Assembly: GCA_002368355.1 (NCBI GenBank)
Contig: AP018281.1
Span: 1,240,001 to 1,304,000 of the forward strand
Length of the DNA stretch: 64,000 nucleotides
Reading direction: 5' to 3'
DNA from: Chondrocystis sp. NIES-4102
GTDB taxonomy: Bacteria; Cyanobacteriota; Cyanobacteriia; Cyanobacteriales; Xenococcaceae
Part shown: positions 49,274-60,032 of the stretch, piece by piece
How the letters are laid out: every line of letters starts with the position of its first letter
How positions within the stretch are numbered: position 1 is the first letter of the stretch
Translations under genes and position numbers: made by a program
The notes under the pieces: model-generated
Databases searched by the model: none
Told to the model about the DNA's origin: nothing
What the model saw: the letters and a program-made list of their open reading frames with translations, nothing else

Positions 49274-50053
49274 ATGACTATGGAAGTTATCCCTGCAATT
49301 GATTTACTCGATGGCAAATGTGTACGTTTATATCAAGGTGATTATGCTCAAGCTGCAATATTTAACGATAATCCCGTTGAAGTAGCTCTTGGGTGGGAGG
49401 CAGAGGGCGCAACCAGATTACACGTAGTCGATTTAGACGGCGCAAAGTCAGGAGTCGCAGTAAATTTAACGGTAATAGAAGCGATCGCCAAAGCTCTTAA
49501 GATACCTGTTCAAGTTGGTGGAGGTTTACGCGATCGATCAAGTGTAGCTAGATTATTAAATACAGGTGTACAAAGGGCTATTTTGGGGACAATTGCCGTG
49601 GAAAACCCAGAATTAGTTACTCAATTATGTGCTGAATTTCCTAATCAGATTGTAGTGGGAATTGACGCTCGCAATGGGAAAGTTGCTACTAGAGGTTGGT
49701 TAGAAACTTCTGAGGTTATGGCTACTGATCTGGCAAAGATCATGGCAACTCAAGGTGTAGCAGCAATTATTTATACCGATATCCAACGCGACGGTACTCT
49801 AGCTGGGCCGAATATTGAATCATTGCGAGAATTAGCTGAATCTGTCACTATTCCCGTCATTGCTTCTGGAGGAGTGAGTTCTTTAACTGATTTATTTAAT
49901 TTATTGAGCTTAGAATCTATCGGGGTAACAGGAGCAATTGTTGGACGAGCAATTTATACAGGTGATCTTAGTCTGACTGAAGCAATTAGAGCAGTTGGTG
50001 ATGGACGTTGGCAAGATGTTCCTCACGGTAACACTGGAACTTACTTTGCTTAA
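49274..50053 (+). CDS. hisA: ProFAR isomerase, histidine biosynthesis
   Basis: 1-(5-phosphoribosyl)-5-[(5-phosphoribosylamino)methylideneamino]imidazole-4-carboxamide isomerase, a (beta/alpha)8 barrel of 259 residues. The catalytic Asp lies in [16 protein letters not shown] and the second in [13 protein letters not shown]. Phosphate-binding motifs QVGGGLRD and IASGGVSS are in place. Two start codons, 49274 and 49280, are possible. It follows carbonic anhydrase by 4 bp with no other his genes nearby, as usual for scattered cyanobacterial his genes. Confidence 0.97.
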   Translation: MTMEVIPAIDLLDGKCVRLYQGDYAQAAIFNDNPVEVALGWEAEGATRLHVVDLDGAKSGVAVNLTVIEAIAKALKIPVQVGGGLRDRSSVARLLNTGVQRAILGTIAVENPELVTQLCAEFPNQIVVGIDARNGKVATRGWLETSEVMATDLAKIMATQGVAAIIYTDIQRDGTLAGPNIESLRELAESVTIPVIASGGVSSLTDLFNLLSLESIGVTGAIVGRAIYTGDLSLTEAIRAVGDGRWQDVPHGNTGTYFA

Positions 50054-50092
50054 TTTATTTTGATAAGTCAAGGATACTATTTAGCTCTGATT

Positions 50093-50356
50093 TTAACTGG
50101 CAAGCCTGTTCTGTTTAATAATTGAATTTTTATCTCTTGATAATTCTAAAGTATTACTATAATTGGGTAAGTTTTGTTCTAGAATTTCAACCTGTAGATT
50201 TACTTTAATTAAATAAGAACCAGCTTGATTATTTACCGCCTCTGCTATTTCTGCTGTTAAATCAGGGCGTTCTCCTGTAATCGGATTTCTTAGGATACAA
50301 CGCTCCCAATCTGCATATGCTTCTGGATTTAAGCTAAGGATATAATGTTTATTCAT
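50093..50356 (-). CDS. Hypothetical 87-residue protein
   Basis: I do not recognise this protein. It starts MNKHYILSLNPEAYADWERC and has a central NQAGSYLIKVNLQVEIL strand-like region. No membrane segment or catalytic motif is visible. It lies convergent to hisA with a 39-bp gap. The start has an AGGAAAGACC-type sequence upstream, consistent with real translation. Confidence 0.55.
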   Translation of the reverse strand: MNKHYILSLNPEAYADWERCILRNPITGERPDLTAEIAEAVNNQAGSYLIKVNLQVEILEQNLPNYSNTLELSRDKNSIIKQNRLAS

Positions 50357-50483
50357 AGGTCTTTCCTCGATATTATTAGTACTATTATACCTAATGTTGA
50401 TTAATTAATCAAGTAGAAATTCACTAGGTTTAAAAAAAACATCTTAAAATTAAGTAAAGATATGTATTCAGGGAAATAAAACA

Positions 50484-51053
50484 ATGCTAGCTAGCAATAT
50501 TGAAAGAAGGTTTTGGGAAGCAGGAATTTCCACATTAGTTGCTAGTTTAGTTATGGGTATAGATACTCAGAAAGTAATGAGTGCTGAGAAAGTGATTGTC
50601 AACTATGGTGTGATTAGTCAGTCGGTTGAGCTTGAAGAATTAAAGACTTTTGCCGAGACAGGAGAAGCATCTGGGGGTATAAACTTTCTTTTAAAGGCAA
50701 GTAACCAAAATCCCTATGCAATTCGCTGGATATTAACACAACAGTTTCCTGCTAATAATACTCTGATCTACGACTTATTAAATACTGCGCCAGGAGAATA
50801 TGTTTTATCTCAAACCAGTCAGGTAGTAAACTCTAAATCTGAGCGAGCTAATGTTAAAGCCTTAAGAGGAGCGATCGTTGCGTCTACGAGTGATGATAAT
50901 CTAGTTTCGCTGCTGGAGTTGTTAGAAAATTATCCAACTAAAGAAGTTTACATAAATAGCAAAGTTCTAGCCAAAGCTAACCGCAACTTAAGTCAATTCA
51001 TTCAACAGATCAATCGCTATATCAAGATACCGTTTGATTTACTAAAAAATTAA
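50484..51053 (+). CDS. DUF1400-type exported protein
   Basis: A 189-residue protein. A hydrophobic N-terminal segment (about 12-28) is followed by SAEKVIVNYGVISQSVELEELKTF, FAETGEASGGINFLL and a repetitive helical part. This is the DUF1400 pattern, which in cyanobacteria often precedes an alpha/beta hydrolase domain; here the hydrolase is missing, so only the helical domain is present. The length suggests a stand-alone form and the hydrophobic start suggests export. Function unknown. Confidence 0.75.
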   Translation: MLASNIERRFWEAGISTLVASLVMGIDTQKVMSAEKVIVNYGVISQSVELEELKTFAETGEASGGINFLLKASNQNPYAIRWILTQQFPANNTLIYDLLNTAPGEYVLSQTSQVVNSKSERANVKALRGAIVASTSDDNLVSLLELLENYPTKEVYINSKVLAKANRNLSQFIQQINRYIKIPFDLLKN

Positions 51054-51168
51054 TGATAACGTTTAACCGCATTCCGCGGTCATAAATACTTACATCTAAT
51101 TGCTTATAGTCTGACCAAGAAAAGAGTCATAAGATAGGGAGAGAAATATTTATTAATTTTTATTTTAA

Positions 51169-51582
51169 ATGCTGACATATCAAGAACAACCTTTAGAACT
51201 AAAACCTATTGCTGCTGAAGAGCTAAAGAAACAAGAGAGAATGAGGGATGTCACCTTGTTATTACAGCAAATGGTAGAAAGAGAAGAAGTAGCTTTAAAA
51301 CTTATTATTGACTGTTTAATTGATGTTGGTGCAATTAATTATGCCAATTATAAATTAAATAACCCTACTTTAAATAAGATGATGAAGATACTAGTGGGGT
51401 ATGTTAAACCAGTTGCTCGCCCAATTGCTTTACGGTGGGTAAAAAAAAATCTTCCTAACTTAGTAAGTGCTTGGTTAGAATCACAAGTATCCTTTAAACC
51501 TGTTCCTATTAATGATAAGGAAGCTATAACTGGAGAACTAGAAACTGTTCCTGTAAGTCAAGCAGATCAGCCAATTAAATGA
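51169..51582 (+). CDS. Hypothetical helical protein, 137 residues
   Basis: Predicted mostly alpha-helical and soluble, with a basic middle section (ALRWVKKNLPNLVSAWLES) and a loose C-terminus. I do not recognise a family. ATG start; 115 bp after the DUF1400 gene on the same strand. Nothing in it points to an enzyme. Confidence 0.6.
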   Translation: MLTYQEQPLELKPIAAEELKKQERMRDVTLLLQQMVEREEVALKLIIDCLIDVGAINYANYKLNNPTLNKMMKILVGYVKPVARPIALRWVKKNLPNLVSAWLESQVSFKPVPINDKEAITGELETVPVSQADQPIK

Positions 51583-51700
51583 GGTGGATTAAACAAAAAA
51601 ATCAAACTATAAGGCGATAGGGTAATGTAGAACCAATAAACACAGATCGCTTTACAGTTTGTTATTTATCTTAATTTTATCTAATATATCTTAAACGCAT

Positions 51701-52255
51701 TTAACTAGCGATACTACTTACTGCACCTTTAAGGGCTGCAACAGCTTGTTCAACACTAGCCCAAAGCCCCATATCGGGTTCTATGCCAGCAATTTCTCTT
51801 GTACCAACAAAGTAAAGTACGCCTTTTAGAACTTCTTGATGAGCGCGATTTTCAAAGTTAACCTTATTAAGAGGCTCTACCGCATCTTGAAGTTTATCAT
51901 CTAAAGATTGAGCAACTTTATGGATTATTAAGCCAGTCATGCTCTGTTGATGCTTAAGCATCTCAAACTGAAAGAACTTATCATAAACTGTAAGCTCTGA
52001 ACCATCCATCATTTCCCCAATTTTTTCAGCGTGCTTTTGGGTAATATCGCGGGGTTGAGCAGTGCTACCAACATCTCCAATAACTTTGTCGATTGAGCTT
52101 AGGTTTTCGCGATCGCTTGCTATCATTTTTTCTAGTCGCTCGCGAATTGTCTCATCTTGAGTTTGGCTCATGAGTTTTTGAGCGCATTCTATCAAAACGT
52201 TTTGTATCAGCCTTAGATCGGCAAGTTTTGTCTCTAGGTTTGTCATATCAGCCAT
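51701..52255 (-). CDS. Hemerythrin/ferritin-like helical protein
   Basis: A 184-residue, all-helical soluble protein. It begins with LETKLADLRLIQNVLIECAQ and has FEMLKHQQSMTGLIIHKVAQ and NRAHQEVLKGVLYFVG in the later helices. His and Glu residues spaced along helices suggest a four-helix bundle that could bind a metal pair, as in hemerythrin-like proteins of cyanobacteria. The spacing is not a textbook hemerythrin set, so metal binding is an inference. It lies divergent from chlH. Confidence 0.6.
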   Translation of the reverse strand: MADMTNLETKLADLRLIQNVLIECAQKLMSQTQDETIRERLEKMIASDRENLSSIDKVIGDVGSTAQPRDITQKHAEKIGEMMDGSELTVYDKFFQFEMLKHQQSMTGLIIHKVAQSLDDKLQDAVEPLNKVNFENRAHQEVLKGVLYFVGTREIAGIEPDMGLWASVEQAVAALKGAVSSIAS

Positions 52256-52652
52256 TGCTGTTATCTCCCAATTATTATTTTGATAGGATAAGCGTTAATT
52301 ATTTCTTTTCTTTTACAATAGCGACGAAATTGGTCGTCTATCCTCGTCCTTGAGAGGGATTAATCTCTAAAATTTTGAACCAATGCTCTTGATAGATGCT
52401 TTATTGCTACAAATGTTTATGTAAAGTTTTATCAAGATATTCCTAAGTAATTACTCTCAGAAATTGTAAAATTTTGTGACGTAATGTTTAATTATTTTTA
52501 TCGAATTGTGTCAAATCAGTTGTTTGACGGATTTTGAGTAACTTTTTTTGATAAAAGTACTTTACATAAGAATATTGGCTGGGTAGGTAAAGAGCGAGCT
52601 TACCCTTAATACCCTATTAAAATCGCCATTAATTTAAGGAGAGTCGAGTTAT
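52256..52652. other. Divergent spacer in front of chlH
   Basis: About 400 bp that must carry the chlH promoter and that of the minus-strand helical protein. A strong ribosome binding site, AAGGAGAG at 52636-52643, precedes the chlH ATG by 9 bases. No ORF or RNA gene seen. Confidence 0.6.
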
Positions 52653-55600
52653 ATGTTCACCCAGGTCAAGTCCACCGTTCGTCACGTTAAGCCAGATGCC
52701 GTTAACGGACGCGATCTACTCAGGGTGGTCTATGTCGTCCTAGAGCCTCAGTATCAAAGTACCCTGACTGAAGCAGCTAGATCGATTAATAGTAATAATC
52801 CCAATTTAGCCGTAGAACTGAGTGGTTATTTAATTGAAGAGTTACGAGACGAAGAAAATTATAATAATTTTAAAAATGATGTAGCCCAGGCAAACATTTT
52901 TATTGCTTCTTTAATATTTGTCGAAGACTTAGCCCAAAAGGTAGTCGAGGCAGTTACACCCTATAGAGATAATCTGGATGCTGCGGTGGTGTTTCCGTCA
53001 ATGCCAGAGGTGATGCGTCTCAATAAGCTTGGTAGCTTCTCGATGGCTCAACTAGGGCAATCAAAGAGTGCGATCGCTCAGTTCATGCGTAAGCGTAAGG
53101 AAAAGTCTGGCAGTTCTTTTCAAGATGCCATGCTTAAGTTGTTGCGGACATTACCAAAAGTATTAAAATATCTACCTGTAGAAAAAGCTCAGGATGCCCG
53201 TAACTTTATGCTGAGTTTTCAGTATTGGTTGGGTGGCAATGCAGATAACTTAGAGAATTTTTTGTTAATGCTATCTGATAAATATGTTTATAAAGATAAG
53301 CAGCAAAACAATCTAAAATACGCTGAACCAATTGTTTATCCTGATATGGGTATTTGGCATCCTCTAGCCCCTAAAATGTTTGAGGATGTAGAGGAATACT
53401 TGACTTGGTTTAATAACCGTCTTGATATTAATGATGATTTAAAAGATCCCTTAGCTCCTTGTGTTGGGTTAGTATTACAACGCACTCATTTAGTTACTCA
53501 AGATAACGCCCATTATGTGGCAATGGTGCAGGAACTAGAATGTATGGGGGCAAGAGTAATTCCTGTATTTGCTGGTGGTCTAGATTTTTCCAAACCAGTA
53601 GATGCTTATTTTTGGCAAGAAAATCAAAATCAGGCAATAGTAGATGTAGTTGTCTCCTTAACTGGTTTTGCCTTAGTAGGTGGCCCAGCTAGACAAGATC
53701 ATCCCAAAGCGATCGAGTCTTTAAAACGTTTAAATCGTCCCTATATGGTAGCGTTGCCTTTAGTATTCCAAACTACTGAAGAATGGGAAGAAAGCGAATT
53801 AGGATTACACCCTGTTCAAGTAGCATTGCAGATTGCTATTCCTGAATTAGATGGTGCAATTGAACCTATTATTGCTTCTGGAAGAGATGGAGCAACAGGA
53901 AAATCGATCGCCCTGCAAGATCGAGTAGAAGCGATCGCTAGAAGAGCCATGAAATGGGGTAATTTACGTAAAAAACCCAAACTACAGAAAAAAGTAGCAA
54001 TTACAGTCTTTAGTTTTCCCCCCGATAAAGGTAACGTTGGAACTGCTGCCTATTTGAATGTTTTTGGTTCAATTTATGAGGCAATGAAGGGGTTAAGAGA
54101 TAATGGGTATGATGTGCAAAACTTGCCAGATTCTGCGGAAGCCTTGATGCAGGAAGTGATTCATGATGCCCAAGCACAATATGCCTCACCTGAACTTAAT
54201 ATTGCTCATCGGATGTCGGTGGAACAGTATGAGAGATTAACGCCTTATTCTGTCAAACTAGAAGAAAATTGGGGCCCACCTCCAGGACATCTAAACAGTG
54301 ATGGTCAGAATTTATTGATCTACGGTAAGGAATTTGGCAACATCTTTATTGGGGTGCAACCTACCTTTGGTTACGAAGGAGATCCAATGCGCCTATTGTT
54401 CTCTCGCTCTGCTTCTCCTCATCATGGTTTTGCAGCTTACTACACTTATTTAGAGCATATCTGGCAAGCGGATGCAGTATTGCACTTTGGTACTCATGGA
54501 TCACTGGAGTTTATGCCAGGGAAACAAATGGGTATGTCGGGTGATTGTTATCCAGATAGCTTAATTGGGTCTATTCCTAACATTTATTACTATGCAGCCA
54601 ATAACCCCTCAGAAGCAACTATTGCTAAACGACGTAGTTATGCTTCAACTATTTCTTACCTAACCCCTCCTGCTGAAAATGCTGGACTATATAAAGGTTT
54701 AAAAGAATTGGGTGAGTTGATTGGTTCTTATCAAAGCTTAAAAGATAGTGGTAGAGGGATACAAATCGTCGATACCGTTATGGATCAAGCACGGATCGTT
54801 AATTTGGATAAAGATATAACTTTCCCCGACTATTCTGCTAAGGATATGACCCAGGAAGAACGGGATACCATTATCGGCTTAGTCTACAAAAAGCTGATGG
54901 AAATTGAATCACGTCTACTTCCTTGTGGATTACATATTATTGGTAAACCCCCAACCGCCTCAGAAGCGATCGCCACTTTAGTTAATATTGCTAATTTAGA
55001 TCGTGAGGAGGAAGAAATTATTTCCTTACCTCGGATTATTGCTAATAGTATCGGTAGAGATATCGATGAAATTTATGCCAATAACGATCGCGGAATTTTA
55101 GCAGATGTACAATTATTCCAAGATATTACCCAAGCAACTCGTGCTGCTGTTACCGCTTTAGTTCAAGCTCAAATAGACTCTGAAGGTAGAGTTTCGATGG
55201 TGTCTAAGCTTAATTTCTTTAATATTGGCAAAAAAGCACCTTGGATTCAAGCCTTACATGAACATGGGTATAAAAACATTGACACTGACGCGCTCAAACC
55301 TTTAGTTGAATATCTAGAGTTTTGTTTAGAACAAATCTGCGCTGATAACGAACTGGGTGGTTTACTCCAGGCTTTAGAAGGAGAATATGTACTACCAGGC
55401 CCAGGTGGTGATCCTATCCGTAACCCCAATGTCTTACCTACAGGTAAAAATATTCATGCTTTAGATCCTCAGTCTATCCCTACTTTAGCTGCGGTTAAAT
55501 CGGCAAAAATCGTTGTAGATCGCTTGATTGACCGTCAAAAGTTAGACAATGGTGGTAGATATCCTGAAAGTATTGCTTGTGTTCTTTGGGGAACAGATAA

Positions 55601-56630
55601 CATTAAGACCTATGGTGAATCTTTAGCACAAATTATGTGGATGATTGGGGTTCGTCCTGTCCCCGATGCTTTAGGTCGTGTTAATAAATTAGAATTGATT
55701 CCTCTAGAAGAACTGGGTCGCCCTCGTATTGATGTGGTGGTAAACTGTTCTGGGGTTTTCCGTGACTTGTTTATTAATCAAATGAACCTCTTAGATCGAG
55801 GGGTTAAAATGGCAGCAGAAGCGGATGAACCTATAGAAATGAACTTTGTGCGTAAACACGCCTTAGAACAAGCAGAGGAAATGGGTATTAATGTGCGTCA
55901 AGCAGCGACTCGTATTTTTTCTAATGCTTCTGGTTCATATTCTTCTAACATCAACCTCGCAGTGGAAAATAGTAGTTGGGAGGAGGAAAAGGAATTACAG
56001 GATATGTACCTCAACCGCAAATCCTTTGCTTTTAACTCCGATAACCCTGGGGTAATGGATGAAAGTCGCGGTTTGTTTGAGTCTTCTTTAAAGAGAGCGG
56101 ATGTAACTTTCCAAAATCTAGACTCTTCTGAGATTTCGTTAACAGATGTATCTCATTACTTTGATTCCGATCCTACTAAGATCGTATCTAGTTTAAGAGA
56201 TGATGGGAAAAAACCCACTGCTTATATTGCTGATACAACTACTGCTAATGCTCAAGTTCGTACGTTATCGGAAACAGTGCGTTTAGATGCTCGTACTAAA
56301 CTACTTAACCCTAAATGGTATGAAGGAATGTTGAGTAACGGTTATGAAGGTGTGCGAGAACTTTCTAAGCGTTTGGTTAATACTATGGGTTGGTCAGCTA
56401 CTGCTGATGCTGTGGATAATTGGGTATATGAGGATGTTAATACCACCTTTATTGATGACCCCGAAATGTGCAAACGTTTGATGGATCTTAACCCTAATTC
56501 CTTCCGTAAAATTGTTGGTACTTTACTTGAAGTTAACGGGCGTGGTTATTGGGAAACTAGTGAAGAAAATCTCGATCGCCTGCGTGAATTGTATCAAGAA
56601 GTGGAAGATAAGATTGAGGGTATTGATTAG
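52653..56630 (+). CDS. chlH: Magnesium chelatase subunit H
   Basis: Large catalytic subunit that binds protoporphyrin IX and inserts Mg2+ with ChlI and ChlD, the first committed step of chlorophyll synthesis. The 1325 residues are the usual length. Family stretches include [17 protein letters not shown], which holds active-site His residues, [19 protein letters not shown] and [19 protein letters not shown]. The start follows a strong AAGGAGAG site. It is transcribed alone and ends at a clean terminator. This is chlH and not cobN, judged by the overall length and by being in a cyanobacterial context. Confidence 0.97.
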   Translation: MFTQVKSTVRHVKPDAVNGRDLLRVVYVVLEPQYQSTLTEAARSINSNNPNLAVELSGYLIEELRDEENYNNFKNDVAQANIFIASLIFVEDLAQKVVEAVTPYRDNLDAAVVFPSMPEVMRLNKLGSFSMAQLGQSKSAIAQFMRKRKEKSGSSFQDAMLKLLRTLPKVLKYLPVEKAQDARNFMLSFQYWLGGNADNLENFLLMLSDKYVYKDKQQNNLKYAEPIVYPDMGIWHPLAPKMFEDVEEYLTWFNNRLDINDDLKDPLAPCVGLVLQRTHLVTQDNAHYVAMVQELECMGARVIPVFAGGLDFSKPVDAYFWQENQNQAIVDVVVSLTGFALVGGPARQDHPKAIESLKRLNRPYMVALPLVFQTTEEWEESELGLHPVQVALQIAIPELDGAIEPIIASGRDGATGKSIALQDRVEAIARRAMKWGNLRKKPKLQKKVAITVFSFPPDKGNVGTAAYLNVFGSIYEAMKGLRDNGYDVQNLPDSAEALMQEVIHDAQAQYASPELNIAHRMSVEQYERLTPYSVKLEENWGPPPGHLNSDGQNLLIYGKEFGNIFIGVQPTFGYEGDPMRLLFSRSASPHHGFAAYYTYLEHIWQADAVLHFGTHGSLEFMPGKQMGMSGDCYPDSLIGSIPNIYYYAANNPSEATIAKRRSYASTISYLTPPAENAGLYKGLKELGELIGSYQSLKDSGRGIQIVDTVMDQARIVNLDKDITFPDYSAKDMTQEERDTIIGLVYKKLMEIESRLLPCGLHIIGKPPTASEAIATLVNIANLDREEEEIISLPRIIANSIGRDIDEIYANNDRGILADVQLFQDITQATRAAVTALVQAQIDSEGRVSMVSKLNFFNIGKKAPWIQALHEHGYKNIDTDALKPLVEYLEFCLEQICADNELGGLLQALEGEYVLPGPGGDPIRNPNVLPTGKNIHALDPQSIPTLAAVKSAKIVVDRLIDRQKLDNGGRYPESIACVLWGTDNIKTYGESLAQIMWMIGVRPVPDALGRVNKLELIPLEELGRPRIDVVVNCSGVFRDLFINQMNLLDRGVKMAAEADEPIEMNFVRKHALEQAEEMGINVRQAATRIFSNASGSYSSNINLAVENSSWEEEKELQDMYLNRKSFAFNSDNPGVMDESRGLFESSLKRADVTFQNLDSSEISLTDVSHYFDSDPTKIVSSLRDDGKKPTAYIADTTTANAQVRTLSETVRLDARTKLLNPKWYEGMLSNGYEGVRELSKRLVNTMGWSATADAVDNWVYEDVNTTFIDDPEMCKRLMDLNPNSFRKIVGTLLEVNGRGYWETSEENLDRLRELYQEVEDKIEGID

Positions 56631-56659
56631 TAATTAATTATTAATTGACTTAAATGTTT

Positions 56660-56688
56660 AAGGTGCGAGCGATCGCATCTTTTTTTTT
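56660..56688 (+). terminator. chlH terminator with GNRA tetraloop
   Basis: A 9-bp stem (AAGGTGCGA / TCGCATCTT, one G-U pair) closed by a GCGA tetraloop, then a run of T, 29 bp after the chlH stop. The stem-loop includes a HIP1-type GCGATCGC octamer. Confidence 0.85.
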
Positions 56689-56768
56689 GCTATACAACAC
56701 GATATTATAGTTTCACTGGATACTATAGCCGTACAAAATTAGATTATGACAATTAGGGTGATTGGCTC

Positions 56769-56800
56769 GTAGGTAGTAGGTAGTATGTAGTAGGTAGTGG
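56769..56800 (+). repeat. AGTAGGT heptamer tandem repeats
   Basis: Degenerate tandem units of about 7 bp (TAGTAGG type) in the spacer after chlH. The reverse complement of the same unit occurs at 59851-59875. Such heptamers fit the short tandemly repeated repetitive sequences known from cyanobacteria. Confidence 0.7.
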
Positions 56801-56816
56801 GGGTTTGGGTAGTCAT

Positions 56817-56857
56817 AAAGGATAAGCTATGTCTGCGACAGCTACGCAACCGCAAAT
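56817..56857 (+). repeat. 41-bp dispersed repeat, copy 1
   Basis: Core begins AAAGGATAAGCTATGTCT and ends CGCAACCGCAAAT. A second copy lies in opposite orientation at 62149-62189 with one mismatch in 41. The centre contains TGTC-N3-GACA, so it can form a small hairpin. Confidence 0.75.
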
Positions 56858-56948
56858 AGGTACTAGATATCAGTAAAAAAATGTCCTAACTTTATCTGGT
56901 ATTGCTATAGCTTTGGGCTTTTAATTATTCCCGACTCCTGAGTACTAT

Positions 56949-58076
56949 TTAAGCGCACAACATTAAAATAGGAATAGTTAACTTAAATATAGTACCTACG
57001 TTTAACTCACTTTCGACTGAAATTGTACCTTGATGTAATTCTACATATTCCTTTACAATTGCTAATCCTAAACCAGTTCCTGGAAATCCTTCGGAATTAC
57101 TCGCTCGATAAAAAGAATTGAATAAATTAGGTAGATCTTGGGGTGGAATACCAATACCGCGATCGCGAATTATAAATGTTATTTCTGCATTTGTATTGGA
57201 TATTTCAAAGTCAATAATACTATTTTGGGGAGAATATTTACAAGCATTAGATAGTAAATTGCTCAAAATATGGTCTAACAACTTGCTATCTAAATTAAAA
57301 GTTTCTTGTTCGCTTTGATAAATAAAGTTGATTTTTTGCTTATTATTAAATATTATTTGAATCTCGCCAATTAAACCACGACAGAAAGTTTCTAGTTGCA
57401 ATTGTTGAGGATTAAATGCAACTTTTCCGAGATCTTTTTGAGTAATAATTAAAACATCATCTAAAAGCTCGGTCATCTTTTTAACATTACGCTGTAAACC
57501 TGCTAAAACATTTTCTTTCTTTTCTGGGTCTAATTTATCGCCATAGGTTTGTAATATTTGGGTCATGCCATAAATTCCATTGAGGGGATTACGAAACTCA
57601 TGGGAAACTATTGAGAGAAAGCGAGATTTAAGTTTATTTAATTCTTTTTCTTTAACTAAAGCTAGATTTAATTCCGTTTGCGTTGCTTGTAATTGTAGAG
57701 AATAAGAACGCGATCGCAATAATACCCTTAACTTTGTTTGTAATTCTATTTTTTGAATCGGAGTATAAATAATATCATCAATTAAAGATTCTAAATGATC
57801 TGTGGAAAAGCCTATATCTTGGAGAGTAGTTAAGAGAATAAAAGGCAAAAAAGCAGGTATTTCTAATTGCCTTCTGGCTAATAATTGTTTTCTTAGTTGA
57901 CGAATTGTTCCTAGATCTACAAAGCACAGATCAAAACTTTGATGTAATAATTCCTCGCCTTCTATGACAAAATCACCGTCTATGGTGGGTGATAAAATTC
58001 GATATTTATCCTTTAAGCTTTGAGCTAATAAATGACGATTTTGGTGATGATATATTAATAAAAGAAGACGTTTCAT
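56949..58076 (-). CDS. Histidine kinase with degenerate receiver domain
   Basis: A 375-residue sensor protein. Residues 1-120 resemble a receiver fold but lack the N-terminal acidic pair; D54 is present (CFVDLG) and the usual Lys region reads IYTPIQK. A short coiled coil leads to HisKA with H159 in SHEFRNPLNG. The ATPase domain has N-box NLLSNACKYS, G1 DRGIGIP and G2 GTGLGLAIV. It begins 15 bp after the KaiC-like gene ends, so they share an mRNA. The KaiC-like protein and this kinase probably work together in signalling. Confidence 0.9.
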   Translation of the reverse strand: MKRLLLLIYHHQNRHLLAQSLKDKYRILSPTIDGDFVIEGEELLHQSFDLCFVDLGTIRQLRKQLLARRQLEIPAFLPFILLTTLQDIGFSTDHLESLIDDIIYTPIQKIELQTKLRVLLRSRSYSLQLQATQTELNLALVKEKELNKLKSRFLSIVSHEFRNPLNGIYGMTQILQTYGDKLDPEKKENVLAGLQRNVKKMTELLDDVLIITQKDLGKVAFNPQQLQLETFCRGLIGEIQIIFNNKQKINFIYQSEQETFNLDSKLLDHILSNLLSNACKYSPQNSIIDFEISNTNAEITFIIRDRGIGIPPQDLPNLFNSFYRASNSEGFPGTGLGLAIVKEYVELHQGTISVESELNVGTIFKLTIPILMLCA

Positions 58077-58091
58077 TTACCATTCTAATTT

Positions 58092-59534
58092 TTACTTTTG
58101 ATCAATCCACTCTGGTACACCATTAAGAATTCCTCGTAATTTATCTAATGGGTCACCTACTTTAATACCATATTTAGTAATACTAAACTCCCGTAATGTA
58201 CGTTCAAAATCTGATACTCTTTTCTTCAGGACACCGATCGCTTTAGATAATTGACCATTTAATTCTAAATAACGCAAGAAAACTAAATTATCACCTAGAT
58301 AAGACAGTCCATTTTCCGTAACGCTAAAATTATCGCCAGCTATTGTATGAACTTCGTTAACTAAAATAACTGTTACTCCCATGTTTTTTAAATATTGACA
58401 TAAAGAGTGTAGGTGACGGATTAAATCTTCACCCTGCATTGATAGTTGATAACCTGACGTACTATCAATCATAATAATTTTGGCGTTGTTTTCTTCTACT
58501 TCCCTACGCACTAAATAAAAAAAGCGATTGGGTGTATATTTTAACGGTTCAACTAGCACTACAGATAGAGTACCACGCTCAATCATAATCTGAGCAGGAA
58601 TATTAATTGCTTGACAACGTTGTAATAAAGTTTCCATTCCTTCCTCAAAAGCATACAGTACAGATCTCTCGCCTTTCCCCGCAGCTTCTTTCATAAACTG
58701 GATACCAAAAGTAGATTTTCCTACTCCACTCGGTCCACTAATAATTGTCGTTGTTCCCCGTTCGATCCCACCATGTAATAATTCGTCTATTTCGGGAATA
58801 CCAGATGAGATTATTTCAGATTTAAACTGACGCTGATATATTTCGGGAACTAAACGAGGAAAAACTTGTATACCCTGCTCACTTAATTCTAAATCATGTT
58901 TACCACCGACAAAATTAGAACCTCGAATTTTATTGATTTGAATAGAACGTCTTTCTGTTTCTATATCTAATTGTATTACTCCGTCACTCATAAACTCTAG
59001 ATCATCATCGGGATAACGTTGGCTAGCTTCAGAAGTAAATAGAAGTGTTATTTCTTTTTCTAGCAAAAAACGTATAAAGGATTGTATTTGTTTGCGAAAT
59101 TGAAAATAATCGGCGGATAAAAAGCGAAATTGGGTTATGGTATCTAAAAAAATACGTTGAGGTTCTAAACGAGCGATCGCATTAATGATATTCTGAATAA
59201 CAGGGGCTTTCTCTACTTCAGCAGCCGAAAAAACATCATAGCTTTGATCTTGAGTAAAAAAATCGGCGGTAGTACTAAGATCGAGAAATTCTACTTGGTC
59301 TAGATTAATATTAATTTGTTGAGCGTTGCGACGAATTCTAGCTTCTAATTCGCAAAAAGTGATAAATAATGTAGTTTCGCCTTGAGATATACCAGCATTA
59401 AGAAAATGAAACCCCAGAGTTGTTTTTCCACTACCAGGTTGACCTTTAATAAGATATGTTTGATTTTTTATTAGACCTCCTGATAAGATTTCGTCTAACC
59501 CTGTAATCCCAGTAGAAATACGATTTAAATTCAT
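58092..59534 (-). CDS. KaiC-like two-domain ATPase
   Basis: RecA-type ATPase of 480 residues with two KaiC-like domains. Domain 1 (about 1-225) has P-loop GQPGSGKTT and a Walker B RIFLDTITQF. Domain 2 (about 230-470) has P-loop GPSGVGKST and IIMIDSTSGYQLS. It lacks the extra C-terminal A-loop/tail of clock KaiC and no kaiA or kaiB is nearby, so a role in the circadian clock is unlikely. KaiC-like proteins next to histidine kinases are known in bacteria. The kinase gene follows by 15 bp. Confidence 0.92.
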   Translation of the reverse strand: MNLNRISTGITGLDEILSGGLIKNQTYLIKGQPGSGKTTLGFHFLNAGISQGETTLFITFCELEARIRRNAQQININLDQVEFLDLSTTADFFTQDQSYDVFSAAEVEKAPVIQNIINAIARLEPQRIFLDTITQFRFLSADYFQFRKQIQSFIRFLLEKEITLLFTSEASQRYPDDDLEFMSDGVIQLDIETERRSIQINKIRGSNFVGGKHDLELSEQGIQVFPRLVPEIYQRQFKSEIISSGIPEIDELLHGGIERGTTTIISGPSGVGKSTFGIQFMKEAAGKGERSVLYAFEEGMETLLQRCQAINIPAQIMIERGTLSVVLVEPLKYTPNRFFYLVRREVEENNAKIIMIDSTSGYQLSMQGEDLIRHLHSLCQYLKNMGVTVILVNEVHTIAGDNFSVTENGLSYLGDNLVFLRYLELNGQLSKAIGVLKKRVSDFERTLREFSITKYGIKVGDPLDKLRGILNGVPEWIDQK

Positions 59535-60032
59535 TTAAGTAGTCAAAGTTTATAAAAATAATTAATGCTGGAGATCCTTTTATACAACTATACAACTCAA
59601 CAATCTAGTTAAACAAACTTCTAATCTTTATCTATCGTGCAAATTTCAGGATTATTTTGAGTTTTTCAGGGTTTTTTAGGTAATATGGTTATCAAAACTT
59701 GATATTCTGATTATTAGTTCCTTTTATTAGGTTTAGTTAAGGTTTACTTGAAGTGCAGCAACAAGATTTTAATATATTGCTTGTGTCAGTAACATTACTT
59801 GAATATTTAAGATCAATTCTTAAGCATTAGGGAGAAAATATAAATGAAAAACCTACTACCTACTACCTACTACCTAAAACCATTTTATTTTGTAGTCAAC
59901 ATCTAAGTAATTCATATAACTAGCTTATCTGCATAGATCTAATTTAAACCTATGCAAAAGATATGAAAATAAAAGTAATAGTATTCGTGGCTTTGATATC
60001 TAACTTGATATTAAATTATCCTCGTACTCTAA
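59535..60032. other. Spacer with heptamer repeats
   Basis: About 500 bp between the KaiC-like and EEP genes, which run in the same (minus) direction. It carries the ACCTACT repeats at 59851-59875. No gene is supported. The KaiC-like promoter should lie in its right-to-left start near 59540-59700. Confidence 0.45.
59851..59875. repeat. ACCTACT heptamer tandem repeats
   Basis: ACCTACT is repeated three and a half times in perfect register. It is the reverse complement of the AGTAGGT units at 56769-56800. Confidence 0.85.

Noticed and set aside
56660-56688. HIP1 octamer in the chlH terminator as a special element
   Set aside because: GCGATCGC is very frequent throughout this sequence; its presence in the stem is noted but not treated as a separate signal.
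58092-59534. Circadian clock KaiC
   Set aside because: No kaiA or kaiB nearby, shorter C-terminus, and linkage to a histidine kinase; a KaiC-like paralogue fits better.
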